A stretch of 54,493 bases of DNA, taken from Gallionella sp. Lineage in GTDB: Bacteria > Pseudomonadota > Gammaproteobacteria > Burkholderiales > Gallionellaceae. Positions 1 to 7,919 of this stretch are shown here, piece after piece (the stretch's first letter is position 1; every line of letters begins with the position of its first letter). The translations under genes and the position numbers were made by a program. The DNA lies in assembly GCA_030645535.1 (NCBI GenBank), contig JAUSNM010000013.1, forward strand, positions 1 through 54,493. Direction: 5' to 3'. The notes beneath the pieces were generated by a model. That model was not told where the DNA came from. It ran no database searches and was given only the letters and a program-made list of their open reading frames with translations.

Positions 1-9
1 TTACCAGTT

Positions 10-126
10 TGTCTGACGACCATAGCGAGTTGGTCCCACTCCTTCCCATCCCGAACAGGACAGTGAAACGACTCCGCGCCAATGATAGTGTGGATTACCC
101 ATGTGAAAGTAGGTCATCGTCAGACT
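10..126 (+). rRNA. rrf: 5S ribosomal RNA
   Basis: The sequence has the bacterial 5S pattern. The 5' strand GTCTGACG (11-18) pairs with CGTCAGAC (118-125) to form helix I. The internal CCCATCCCGAACAGG and the GAAAGTAGGTCATCG segment are the usual conserved 5S blocks. Its length of about 117 nt is normal. It lies at the window edge, so the 16S and 23S genes are presumably upstream, outside the window. A strong terminator follows directly, marking the end of the rRNA operon. Confidence 0.95.
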
Positions 127-137
127 CCTTACAAACA

Positions 138-170
138 AAAACCCCCAGGTGAAAGCCTGGGGGTTTTTTG
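138..170 (+). terminator. rRNA operon rho-independent terminator
   Basis: The stem CCCCCAGG (142-149) pairs with CCTGGGGG (156-163) around a 6-nt loop, and A residues on the left pair with the T run on the right. The T run follows the stem at once. It lies a dozen bases past the 5S end, as expected for the end of an rRNA operon. Confidence 0.92.
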
Positions 171-210
171 TTTGTATAGAATTTAATGTTGACCTACTTG
201 AGCGAAGTGC

Positions 211-321
211 CAAGGGCTGTACAACTGTTGTTATGCAGCCCTTGTGGCAACACAAAAGTTCCAAATATGGGTGGAGTCACAACAAGCCGCTGTGGTACAG
301 AGCGGCTTGTTTCGGCGACAC
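211..321. repeat. two related hairpins ending in GGCRACAC
   Basis: Hairpin 1 is CAAGGGCTG (211-219) against CAGCCCTTG (236-244), followed by TGGCAACAC. Hairpin 2 is AACAAGCCGCT (281-291) against AGCGGCTTGTT (301-311), followed by TTCGGCGACAC. Both stems are perfect, and both are followed by a similar tail, as is the third hairpin at 473-506. They look like a small palindromic repeat family. Function is not known. Confidence 0.6.
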
Positions 322-348
322 AAATAAAACTAATCAAAAGGTTGGAGC

Positions 349-515
349 CAAAGTAGGTCATTCCCGGATCAGGTCCAGGACAGGCTCTCGACTCCTTGCC
401 AAGCCCAACCGGAAACGGTGGGGGGTTTTGCTTTGCTCAAAATGTAGCTCGATGACCTGCTTGAACTCAGTGCAAGGGCTGCACAACTGATGTTATGCAG
501 CCCTTGTGGCGACAC
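349..515 (+). repeat. degenerate duplicate of the 5S 3' tail and flank
   Basis: This stretch repeats, in the same order but diverged, blocks found at 105-253. AAGTAGGTCA occurs at 107 and 351; GACTCCTT at 123 and 390; a GGGGGTTTT terminator-like run in both; GACCTACTTG at 191 against GACCTGCTTG at 454; and a CAAGGGCTG hairpin at 211 and 473. The spacing between copies is 244 to 267 bp. The 5S body itself is missing upstream of the second copy, so this looks like the remains of a duplicated rRNA operon end. No gene is visible in 171-633. Confidence 0.75.
473..515. repeat. third hairpin of the rRNA-flank family
   Basis: CAAGGGCTG (473-481) pairs perfectly with CAGCCCTTG (498-506), and GGCGACAC follows. 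It is nearly identical to the hairpin at 211-244, with 262 bp between them, and forms part of the duplicated 5S flank. Confidence 0.6.
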
Positions 516-633
516 TTATAGCCTTTAGCCAGCTGTCGCCAGACCATTCCTGCTCTAGCGCATTAGAGAATTATGTCAATACCATGGATTATTGAATTTC
601 GGTTGCATAAAATTAAAGCTGCCATCAACATCT

Positions 634-948
634 TCAATGTTTTTTCATATACTTAGCATATGGAAGTTGCTCTGTTGCTTCAAATTGCTTTTCATAATTA
701 CGCATATTGCTTTCCAGCATTTGTTTAAATTCAGCAGTAAAGAAGTCGATGCCTTGTAGTTGTTTTTTCTGAAAATCATCTAAACTAAGTGCCTTGGATG
801 CCGCGACAAACGCGCAAAAGCGAGCTGCAGCATACATAAAAGCCGTATTGACAATATTATTGTCTTGCGTTTCAGTATGATCATTTGCAACATTAATAAA
901 TGTGTCTGCTAGCTGGCGAAGTAGTTGATCCTGATCTGGCGTTGACAT
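634..948 (-). CDS. DUF3144 family protein
   Basis: This small soluble protein of 104 aa has no signal peptide or membrane segment. The pattern of an N-terminal helix (FINVANDH), a central AFMYAAARFCAFVAA segment and a C-terminal FTAEFKQMLESNMRNYE segment matches the DUF3144 family, as I recall it, found in gamma- and betaproteobacteria with no assigned function. It is predicted to be mostly helical. It stands alone between the rRNA operon end and moeB, all on the minus strand relative to the rRNA. The assignment rests on family resemblance only. I see no motif that suggests a reaction. Confidence 0.85.
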   Translation of the reverse strand: MSTPDQDQLLRQLADTFINVANDHTETQDNNIVNTAFMYAAARFCAFVAASKALSLDDFQKKQLQGIDFFTAEFKQMLESNMRNYEKQFEATEQLPYAKYMKKH

Positions 949-1146
949 GTCGTATCCCTGTAAATGTAAAAAATTATGGCTATGTCATCGTTAATTGTTG
1001 AACGCGTATTTCATACGCATAACTCAGTCATTCACGCGCAAGCGGCAATGACGCGATTACAGATTTATGTGTACCCTTCATTGGCGGTGAAAGAGCAAAG
1101 ATGCTTTAAAACAAAGCCTATCGAGTGCGCCATTCGATGCCGATCC

Positions 1147-1896
1147 TTATTTGATTGAGCAGACTGCGCAGTTCGGATCTCTTTGAAAGGCACTTTGTTT
1201 GATATTCATGTCGAGCGCATTGACTGTCAACAGTTTGCTACTCAATCCGGCGTTGATCCCGGCCAGTAACTTGAGCGTTTCAGCGGCCTGTATCGCGCCG
1301 ATGATGCCAGTCAGCGGGGCGAAGATGCCAGTGGTCGCACAGCGCAGTTCCTCTGACTCAGAATCCTCCGGGAACAGGCAATTGTAGCAAGCTGTATCAG
1401 AATGCCTGAAATCAAAAACTGCAGCCTGTCCTGAAAAAAGGATTGCAGCACCGGAAACCAAGGGTTTTCTGCGCGCCAGACAGGCGCGGTTGATGGCGTA
1501 ACGAGTAGTGAAATTGTCGCTGCAGTCCAGCACCACATCAGCAGCCTGGACAAGTTCATCGAGCTGGAGTGTGTCAACGCGCAGGGGTACTTCCAGGCAG
1601 ATTGTTTCGGGGTTGATGTCCAGAATGGCAGCTTTGGCAGAACTTACCTTGGTGTGACCAATGGTCGAGGTGCGATGTGCAATCTGGCGCTGTAAATTAC
1701 TCAAATCTACGCAGTCGTTGTCGCACAGGGTTAATTGCCCGACGCCGCTGGCCGCCAGATAGAGTGCTGACGGCGAGCCCAAACCACCCAGGCCCACAAT
1801 TAATACTTTAGCGTTCAGTAAACGTTGTTGTCCTTCAATGCCGATCTCGTTGAGCAGGATGTGCCGACCATAGCGCTGCAGTTGCTGATCGTTCAT
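1147..1896 (-). CDS. moeB: molybdopterin-synthase adenylyltransferase MoeB
   Basis: This E1-like enzyme (249 aa) adenylates the C-terminal glycine of MoaD so that it can be sulfurated for molybdopterin synthesis; relatives act on ThiS. The nucleotide-binding loop GLGGLGS is at 35-41, Asp59 follows strand 2, and DCSDNFTTR is at 124-132. Cys170, Cys173, Cys243 and Cys246 form two CxxC zinc pairs. Cys186 in RCATTG is at the place of the family's active-site cysteine. Length and all key residues agree with MoeB of Escherichia coli. The gene lies 8 bp downstream of the 134-aa gene, on the same strand. ThiF is the alternative name, but no thi genes are near. Confidence 0.93.
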   Translation of the reverse strand: MNDQQLQRYGRHILLNEIGIEGQQRLLNAKVLIVGLGGLGSPSALYLAASGVGQLTLCDNDCVDLSNLQRQIAHRTSTIGHTKVSSAKAAILDINPETICLEVPLRVDTLQLDELVQAADVVLDCSDNFTTRYAINRACLARRKPLVSGAAILFSGQAAVFDFRHSDTACYNCLFPEDSESEELRCATTGIFAPLTGIIGAIQAAETLKLLAGINAGLSSKLLTVNALDMNIKQSAFQRDPNCAVCSIK

Positions 1897-1904
1897 GCAA
1901 ATAA

Positions 1905-2309
1905 CTATTCGTACTCGCGCAGTTCAGGCGGTTTGCTGGCGTGTTCCTTGTGCAGATGGTGCCCGCACACCTCAACAAAAACATCCTTTTCATTCTTCTT
2001 GGTCACGTGGCCACGGATTTCCATATTGTGTCGCGAAGTATCTTCACAGTAATAGATAATATTGCGGCTAACGTGATGTAAAAAACTTTGATCAAGATGA
2101 AAGCCTTCCTGTTCGAGTGCATTTTCCAATCCTGCCAAAGTATAGTCGCGCAGGTTGTAGTGGATTTCCAATACATGAGCCTTAGGCGTGGCAAAAGCCT
2201 TCAAGTTGGGGAGTCCGCTCAATATGATTAGTGCGCGCGCAACTTGATTGGCGGGTTCTGCTGCAAACCACAGTTCGCGTTTCTTTTCCAAGTCAAATGG
2301 ATAGACCAT
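1905..2309 (-). CDS. conserved protein of unknown function between ctpA and moeB
   Basis: A 134-aa soluble protein with no signal peptide. It starts MVYPFDLEKKRELWFAAEP. The first two thirds (VARALIILSGLPNL, VLEIHYNLRDYTLAGLENAL) resemble the alternating strand-helix layout of an HMA-like ferredoxin fold, but no CxxC metal site is present. The C-terminal part is rich in His (CGHHLHKEH). I recall similar proteins next to ctpA in betaproteobacteria, without a known role. It is 25 bp downstream of ctpA and 8 bp upstream of moeB, which suggests one transcript. No function is proposed. Confidence 0.8.
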   Translation of the reverse strand: MVYPFDLEKKRELWFAAEPANQVARALIILSGLPNLKAFATPKAHVLEIHYNLRDYTLAGLENALEQEGFHLDQSFLHHVSRNIIYYCEDTSRHNMEIRGHVTKKNEKDVFVEVCGHHLHKEHASKPPELREYE

Positions 2310-2334
2310 GTCATTCTCCTAATTTGGCCGAATT

Positions 2335-3720
2335 TTACTTGCCCTGCAATATTTGCATACCTTTGAGCAGGTTGAGTGCTTGATTGAGTTGATAGTCGTT
2401 CTTTGAGCCGAATTCTACTGGCGGCAACGTTTCGGTCTTGTTCTTGGGCGCAGCTTCAGATTTGGACGTAAAGTCGGCCTTGTCATCCGCTTGTTTGTCG
2501 TTAATCAGATGCTTTTCCAGATCGGACTCGCGCAGTCGGAATACGTTTTCCATGCCAACTGTGGATGGATCTTCAACCATGATGTCCGGTACGATGCCCT
2601 TGGCCTGAATAGAGCGACCGCCAGGGGTGTAATAGCGCGCCGTGGTCAGTTTGATGGCCGTGTTGTTGCCCAGCGGCAGTACGGTTTGTACCGATCCCTT
2701 GCCGAATGTTTGCGTCCCCATGATGACGCCGCGTTTGTGGTCTTGCAGAGCACCTGCGACGATTTCAGACGCTGATGCCGAACCACCATTGACCAGCACC
2801 ACGAGTGGAACGCTCTTGATCGAGGCGGGGATATTTTTAATATAATCATTTTTTGTATTGCCGCGCAGGTAATATTCCGGCGCTGCAATCAGACGCATCT
2901 TCGCCTCTTCCGTCCGTCCTTCTGTATATACGACGAGTGCATCTTTAGCCAGAAAGGCTGCAGAAACGGCGACCGCTCCGTCCAGCAAGCCGCCCGGGTC
3001 ATTGCGCAAATCGAGAACCAGACCTTTCAGCGCGCCCTTATTTTCTTTGATCAGTTTATCCAGAGCAGTTGCCAGGTTTTCGCCGGTATGCTCCTGGAAT
3101 TGTGTGATGCGGACGAACGCGTAGCCAGACTCCAGTAACTTGGCTTTCACGCTTTGTACTTTGATGACGGCACGCACCACGGTAATTGTCAGCGGTTTGA
3201 GTTCGTTTTTGCGCAGAATAGTCAGAACGATTTTGCTGCCTGGCTTGCCGCGCATCCGTTTGACCGCATCGTTCAACGACATGCCTTTGACCAGGGAGTC
3301 GTCTAATTTAAGAATCAGATCGCCGCTTTTAACGCCTGCCTGATAGGCGGGGGTGTCTTCAATCGGCGAGATGACCTTAATCAGGCCATCTTCCATGCCG
3401 ACTTCGATGCCCAATCCGCCAAATTCACCTTGAGTGCCGACTTGCAGGTCCTTGAACGCATCCGCATCGAGGTAAGCGGAGTGTGGATCCAATCCATTCA
3501 ACATGCCGTTGATGGCCTCGGTAAAGAGTTTCTTGTCGCTGACCGGTTCTACGTAACTGCTCTTGATGTGACCAAATACTTCGGTGAATGCGCGCAGCTC
3601 TTCAACTGGCAATGGCGTAACTACGGTTTGCTTGTCGGCCATCGCCGCGAAATGCAGGCTGAGTGAAATGCCGGCAACCAAGCCCAAACCTACCAAACCT
3701 GCTTTTTCCAGACGACGCAT
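2335..3720 (-). CDS. ctpA: carboxy-terminal processing protease (S41), CtpA
   Basis: This periplasmic serine protease (461 aa) cleaves near the C-terminus of its substrates; in other Gram-negatives it degrades peptidoglycan hydrolases. An N-terminal signal or anchor (about 8-27) is followed by a PDZ domain (about 95-185, with GGLGIEVG) and the S41 core. NGGSASASEI (311-320) and FGKGSVQT (339-346) hold the Ser316/Lys341 catalytic dyad, 25 residues apart as in Prc. The tail after about 400 is polar and low in complexity. The gene lies 12 bp downstream of the EnvC-like gene, so an amidase activator and a protease acting on the cell wall share a transcript. Confidence 0.94.
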   Translation of the reverse strand: MRRLEKAGLVGLGLVAGISLSLHFAAMADKQTVVTPLPVEELRAFTEVFGHIKSSYVEPVSDKKLFTEAINGMLNGLDPHSAYLDADAFKDLQVGTQGEFGGLGIEVGMEDGLIKVISPIEDTPAYQAGVKSGDLILKLDDSLVKGMSLNDAVKRMRGKPGSKIVLTILRKNELKPLTITVVRAVIKVQSVKAKLLESGYAFVRITQFQEHTGENLATALDKLIKENKGALKGLVLDLRNDPGGLLDGAVAVSAAFLAKDALVVYTEGRTEEAKMRLIAAPEYYLRGNTKNDYIKNIPASIKSVPLVVLVNGGSASASEIVAGALQDHKRGVIMGTQTFGKGSVQTVLPLGNNTAIKLTTARYYTPGGRSIQAKGIVPDIMVEDPSTVGMENVFRLRESDLEKHLINDKQADDKADFTSKSEAAPKNKTETLPPVEFGSKNDYQLNQALNLLKGMQILQGK

Positions 3721-3732
3721 AGTTACCTCTAG

Positions 3733-4890
3733 TTATTTTTTTGCCAGCCACTTCAGTGGGTCGAGCGGACGGCTTTCGTGGCGCAGTTCAAAGTATAAAC
3801 CGGAATCGGCATTTCCGCCGCTGTTGCCCACCGTCGCGATGGTGTCACCGCCGCGAAGTTCATCGCCCACTTGCTTGTAAAGCGTTTCATTGTTGCCGTA
3901 CAAACTCATGTAAGCATTGCCATGATCAACGATCAACAGGTTGCCAAAACCTCGCAACCAGTCTGCAAATACCACCCGTCCTGCGGCAACTGTTTTGACC
4001 GTCTGCCCGCTGGCGGACCTGATAAATATTCCCTTCCAGACTACTGTGCTGTCAGGTCGGGTTGCGCCAAATTTGTTGGATATTTCACCTTTGACAGGTA
4101 GTGCCAGCCTGCCTTGAAGCTGTTCAAATGGATTGCCGTCAAAGCGAGTGTCCGGAATGTTGTTATTGCGGAACAAGGATTTTGTTTTCGGTTTTGCGAG
4201 CATTTCAGCAATTTTTACGACCAGACTCGCGAGTCTGTTTTCGTCGTGTTGCAGACGCGTAATCTCCCGGCGTTGCTGCGTTAGTTGCTTGGATATCTGA
4301 CCTAAAACCTCTAAGCGCTCACGCTGATCTTGTTTTAGTTTTTCCTTTTGTGCCGCTTGCTCAGTGCTTAACTTTTCCAGTGTCTCGCTTTGTGTATGTA
4401 CTTCATGGCTTACGCTGTTCAGTGCGTTGAGATCGCGACGTAAATTCTCAAGCCAGGCTGCACGATTGCGGGCAATATATTGAAAATATTGCAAGTCGCG
4501 CGCAACCTTGTTCGGATCCTGATTGTCCAGCATCAGCTTAAGATATTCATGCTTGCCGCCCAGATATTGCTGGTACAACAGCTTTTCGAGCAAAACCTTC
4601 TGCCTGGATAACGATGCGCCTAATTGCTGCTGCTGTGTTTGTAGCGTGTTCAGCCTGATATTCGCCTTTTGTTGCTGTTCTGCCAGCTCGGTGAGTTTGC
4701 GATTGCTGTCACTAATTGCGCGTTCGGAGACACGCAGCGCATCTGCTGCCTCGGTCTTTGATTCGCTGGTTTTGGCAATTTCGCTTTGCATGTCGGCAAT
4801 CCGCCGACGCAGGTTCTCCAGTTCTTCCTGCTGACTGGCAGACGCTTGGCCCGCCAGCAGGCACAGCGACAATATCAGCGCGAATTTCAC
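3733..4890 (-). CDS. envC: EnvC-type murein hydrolase activator (coiled coil plus LytM)
   Basis: This periplasmic activator of the cell-division amidases AmiA/AmiB has 385 aa. It shows a signal peptide (1-18, ending ASA), a long coiled coil rich in Gln, Glu and Lys (about 20-240), and a C-terminal LytM/M23 domain (about 265-385). The domain ends with LYFELRHESRPLDP, where active M23 enzymes have an HxH pair. The zinc-site histidines are therefore incomplete, as in EnvC, which activates rather than cuts. The stop region overlaps the start of this gene with gpmI by 4 bp. The gpmI-envC-ctpA order is conserved in many proteobacteria. Confidence 0.9.
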   Translation of the reverse strand: MKFALILSLCLLAGQASASQQEELENLRRRIADMQSEIAKTSESKTEAADALRVSERAISDSNRKLTELAEQQQKANIRLNTLQTQQQQLGASLSRQKVLLEKLLYQQYLGGKHEYLKLMLDNQDPNKVARDLQYFQYIARNRAAWLENLRRDLNALNSVSHEVHTQSETLEKLSTEQAAQKEKLKQDQRERLEVLGQISKQLTQQRREITRLQHDENRLASLVVKIAEMLAKPKTKSLFRNNNIPDTRFDGNPFEQLQGRLALPVKGEISNKFGATRPDSTVVWKGIFIRSASGQTVKTVAAGRVVFADWLRGFGNLLIVDHGNAYMSLYGNNETLYKQVGDELRGGDTIATVGNSGGNADSGLYFELRHESRPLDPLKWLAKK

Positions 4891-6425
4891 GTTAATTGGA
4901 TCAAACTGTGGCCTGTCATTTCTTCGGGTTGTGGCAGGCCCATCATATACAACAGGCTGGGCGCTATGTCGCGCAGTGATCCCGCATCCAGCAGCCTGGC
5001 TGGCCGTCCGATATAGAGAAACGGCACCGGATTGAGTGTGTGCGCGGTATGTGCCTGATGCGTGGTGTTGTCCATCATCTGTTCGGCATTGCCGTGATCG
5101 GCGGTCAGGATGACTTCACCACCGATGGACTGCATGGCTTTTACTACGCGGCCGATGCACACATCCAGTGTTTCGATGGCTTTGATCGCCGCATTCATGT
5201 CGCCGCTGTGGCCGACCATATCGCCGTTGGCGTAATTGCAAATGATGATCGGGTACTGGCGGCTTAAAATAGCCTCTTCCAGTTTTTCGGTCACGGTGTA
5301 CGCGCTCATTTCCGGTTGTAGGTCATAAGTCGCAACTTTCGGCGATGGCACGAGAATGCGGTCTTCGCCCGGATAGGGTTGCTCCTTGCCGCCGCTGAAG
5401 AAGTAGGTGACGTGGGCATATTTTTCGGTTTCAGCAATGCGCAGCTGTTTCAATCCGAGGCCTGCGATGTACTCGCCGAGGTCGTTGTGTATCGCATCCG
5501 CAGAAAAGGCGCACGGCAGCGTGAATTCGGAACCGTAATTGCTCAGCGTGACGAAACTGCCGAATTTCGGGCGATAAGCGCGGACAAAACCGTCAAACGC
5601 ATCGTCTGTCAACGCGCGGGTGATTTCGCGGGCGCGATCAGCGCGGAAATTCATGAAAATAACGACATCGCCATCCTGCATGGATATGGGCGGTTCACCA
5701 GCGGAGTTGATGCGGGTCGGTTTGACGAATTCATCCGATTCGCCGCGCGCATAGGCAGCTTCCAGCGCACTTAACGCATCGTTCGCGGCATATTCGGCCT
5801 GGCCCTGTGTCAGCAACTCATAGGCCGGTTGCACCCGTTCCCAGCGATTGTCCCGGTCCATCACATAAAAGCGGCCGGTCACAGTGGCAATTTTTCCGAC
5901 CCCCAGCGCCGTGCATTTATCTTGCAAGGTGGTTATCGATTGCGCAGCACTCCTGGGCGGCGTGTCGCGGCCATCGAGGAATGCATGCAGATATACTTTC
6001 TTCAGACCATTCTTTGCCGCCATTTCAAGCATCGCATAGATGTGATTTTCATGGCTGTGCACGCCGCCTGTCGAGAGCAGTCCCATGATGTGCAGGGCGC
6101 TGTCATGCTGTTTGGCAATGGCAATGGCTTCAGTCAAGGCCGGATTGCTGAAAAAGCTGCCATCCTCGATTGCGACATCAACCCGGCTCAAATCCTGATA
6201 CACCACGCGACCGGCGCCGATATTCAGATGACCCACTTCGGAATTGCCCATCTGCAGGGATGGCAGTCCGACGTGTTTTTCCGAGGCATTGATCAGCGTA
6301 TGCGGATGGCCTGCCCACAACGCATCCCAATTGGGCTTGTGAGCAGCCGAAATGGCATTGGAGTCGGTTTCTTCGCGGTAGCCGAAGCCGTCGAGAATAA
6401 GCAGCAAGACAGGAGTCGTGTTCAT
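4887..6425 (-). CDS. gpmI: 2,3-bisphosphoglycerate-independent phosphoglycerate mutase
   Basis: This cytosolic, manganese-dependent enzyme (512 aa) interconverts 3- and 2-phosphoglycerate in glycolysis and gluconeogenesis. The first metal site, LILDGFGYRE, is near residue 12. The phosphoserine site QMGNSEVGHLNIGAGR is near residue 62. The second metal cluster includes YANGDMVGHSGD and LTADHGNAEQM in the C-terminal half. Length is normal for the family (about 510). It is the first gene of the minus-strand cluster gpmI-envC-ctpA, and its 3' end overlaps envC. The start is the ATG at 6425, which faces the divergent repressor gene 82 bp away. Confidence 0.96.
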   Translation of the reverse strand: MNTTPVLLLILDGFGYREETDSNAISAAHKPNWDALWAGHPHTLINASEKHVGLPSLQMGNSEVGHLNIGAGRVVYQDLSRVDVAIEDGSFFSNPALTEAIAIAKQHDSALHIMGLLSTGGVHSHENHIYAMLEMAAKNGLKKVYLHAFLDGRDTPPRSAAQSITTLQDKCTALGVGKIATVTGRFYVMDRDNRWERVQPAYELLTQGQAEYAANDALSALEAAYARGESDEFVKPTRINSAGEPPISMQDGDVVIFMNFRADRAREITRALTDDAFDGFVRAYRPKFGSFVTLSNYGSEFTLPCAFSADAIHNDLGEYIAGLGLKQLRIAETEKYAHVTYFFSGGKEQPYPGEDRILVPSPKVATYDLQPEMSAYTVTEKLEEAILSRQYPIIICNYANGDMVGHSGDMNAAIKAIETLDVCIGRVVKAMQSIGGEVILTADHGNAEQMMDNTTHQAHTAHTLNPVPFLYIGRPARLLDAGSLRDIAPSLLYMMGLPQPEEMTGHSLIQLT

Positions 6426-6507
6426 TGGGGTAAAATATAAGCAGTTGTTAATTTTGAATGACGCATTTTAACCGAATTGGCTTGGCTGAGTGTTATAAGG
6501 AAAAAGC

Positions 6508-6810
6508 ATGACGAACAGATTATTAGACAGGGAAGAAGATATTCAGCAAGCATCGCAGGCGATCAAGGCGATTGCACATCCGTTACGCCTGAAGATTTTG
6601 TGCGTGCTAGGCGACCAGGAAATCAGTGTTCAGGACATCGTCGAGCATGTCGGTACATCGCAGAGCAATATTTCGCAGCACCTGGCAATCTTGCGCGACA
6701 AAGGCGTTTTGTCTACGCGCAAGGAGGCCAACAGGGTCTACTACCGGATCGGTGATTTGCGCACACTCAAGCTGGTGAGCATGATGCGTGAAGTTTTCTG
6801 CACAATTTAG
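6508..6810 (+). CDS. ArsR-family repressor, SqrR/BigR-like persulfide sensor
   Basis: A 100-aa winged-helix regulator with the recognition helix in TSQSNISQHLAILRDKGVL (about 56-74) and the wing RKEANRVYYRIGD. It lacks the CVC metal box of ArsR. It has just two cysteines, Cys32 in helix 2 (KILCVLGD) and Cys98 near the end (VFCTI), 66 residues apart. As I recall, the redox pair of SqrR and BigR (Cys41/Cys107; Cys42/Cys108) has the same separation; those proteins sense persulfide. The sqr gene follows downstream, which supports this role. The start has AAGGA 7 bp before the ATG. Sensing of persulfide is inferred. Confidence 0.88.
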   Translation: MTNRLLDREEDIQQASQAIKAIAHPLRLKILCVLGDQEISVQDIVEHVGTSQSNISQHLAILRDKGVLSTRKEANRVYYRIGDLRTLKLVSMMREVFCTI

Positions 6811-6820
6811 GGTAAGTTTC

Positions 6821-6850
6821 TTGTGTAATATATTAGTATGTTCTAATATA
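6821..6850 (+). promoter_or_regulatory. operator and promoter of the sqr-RND operon
   Basis: A perfect inverted repeat, TATATTAG (6829-6836) and CTAATATA (6843-6850), with a 6-bp spacer, lies between the repressor gene and the adaptor gene. A promoter reads through it: TTGTGT (6821-6826), 17 bp, TAATAT (6844-6849). The right half-site covers the -10 box, so a bound repressor would block transcription. AT-rich palindromes of this kind are typical of ArsR-family operators. No second copy is visible upstream of the repressor gene. Confidence 0.7.
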
Positions 6851-6879
6851 GCGGGCTTTGATAAAAATAGGGGTACGCC

Positions 6880-7899
6880 ATGAAGAAGCTGTGTATGGTT
6901 GGTTTGCTGGTAATGGCCGCAAGTGTGCAGGCTGCCGAGCAGTTGGTGCTGGCGCCTGTCGAATTTCGGGAAGTGGCGCAGACCTACAGCGTCGAGGGGC
7001 TGGTTGAAGCGACACGGCAATCTACCGTTTCTGCGCAAATCGCCGGGCGCGTTGTAGAAGTCAACTTTGATGTGGGTGATCAGGTTGTGAAAGGTCAGGT
7101 GATTTTGCGCATCGATGAGCGCGAGGCGATGCAGGCGCTGGCGGGAAGTCAGGCGCAGGTATTGCAGGCGCAGGCCAATGTGCAGAACGCCAAATCGACT
7201 TATGAGCGTTCGAAACAATTGTTCGCGCAAAAGTTCATCAGTCAGGCGGCCCTGGACAAGGCACAAGTGGATTACAAAGTTGCATTGGCGCAGGCCGCTG
7301 CAAGCGAAGCGGGTGCGGGTCAGGCGAGTCTCGCGCACGGTTATACGGCTGTGGTTGCACCTTACGCTGGCGTCGTTTCGACACGCATGGTGGAATTGGG
7401 CGAGATGGTCATGCCGGGCAAGCCCCTGATGACCGGCTTTGATCCATCTGAAATGCGAGTCGTGGTCAGTGTGCCTCAGTATAAAATGCGCGATATCGGT
7501 GTTAAGCCGGATGTAATGGTTGAGATTCCCTCACTGAATCGCTGGATCAAGGCGGCTTCAACCCGCGTACAGCCCATTGCGGATGCGCGTACGCACAGCA
7601 CACAGGTTCGGGTGTATCTGCCTGCCAACGAAGCGGGCCTTTATCCTGGCATGTTTGTGCGCGCACATTTTGTGGTCGGCAAGGTTAAAAAGTTGATGGT
7701 GCCCGCCAGTGCAATATTGCGACGCAGCGAAGTGGTGGCGGCATATGTAGTGGATGTTCAGGGTGCAGTCAAGTTGCGCCAGATACGGGTTGGTGAATCG
7801 GCGGCAGAAGGTCTTGTGGAAGTCTTGTCCGGCTTGAAAGAGGGCGAGAAGGTAGCGAGGGATCCGGTGAAAGCCGGAATGTTGACAGGAAAAAACTAA
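6880..7899 (+). CDS. RND efflux periplasmic adaptor (HlyD/MFP family)
   Basis: This membrane fusion protein (339 aa) would link the inner-membrane RND pump to an outer-membrane channel. A signal peptide ends near residue 19 (VQAAEQ). The lipoyl-like half motifs VSAQIAGRVVEVNFDVGDQV and VVAPYAGVVSTRMVELGEMV flank an Ala/Gln-rich helical hairpin (about 90-140). Beta-barrel and membrane-proximal segments follow. It is the first gene after the operator and is 20 bp from sqr. No TolC-type channel gene is present nearby. The substrate cannot be read from the sequence; the neighbouring sulfide oxidoreductase suggests a sulfur compound. Confidence 0.9.
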   Translation: MKKLCMVGLLVMAASVQAAEQLVLAPVEFREVAQTYSVEGLVEATRQSTVSAQIAGRVVEVNFDVGDQVVKGQVILRIDEREAMQALAGSQAQVLQAQANVQNAKSTYERSKQLFAQKFISQAALDKAQVDYKVALAQAAASEAGAGQASLAHGYTAVVAPYAGVVSTRMVELGEMVMPGKPLMTGFDPSEMRVVVSVPQYKMRDIGVKPDVMVEIPSLNRWIKAASTRVQPIADARTHSTQVRVYLPANEAGLYPGMFVRAHFVVGKVKKLMVPASAILRRSEVVAAYVVDVQGAVKLRQIRVGESAAEGLVEVLSGLKEGEKVARDPVKAGMLTGKN

Positions 7900-7919
7900 T
7901 TATAGTCAGGGAGAAAAGC

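Noticed and set aside
1-490. Frames of 87 and 113 codons over the 5S rRNA and its flank
   Set aside because: They read through the rRNA gene, terminator and palindromes and have no coding character.
976-1158. Plus-strand frame of 60 codons between the DUF3144 gene and moeB
   Set aside because: No RBS, no recognisable protein pattern, and it runs into the end of moeB; the 198-bp gap shows only a small GCGTAT/ATACGC hairpin.
6477-6755. Plus-strand frame of 92 codons overlapping the repressor gene
   Set aside because: It is a shadow of the repressor gene in another frame and shows no family pattern.
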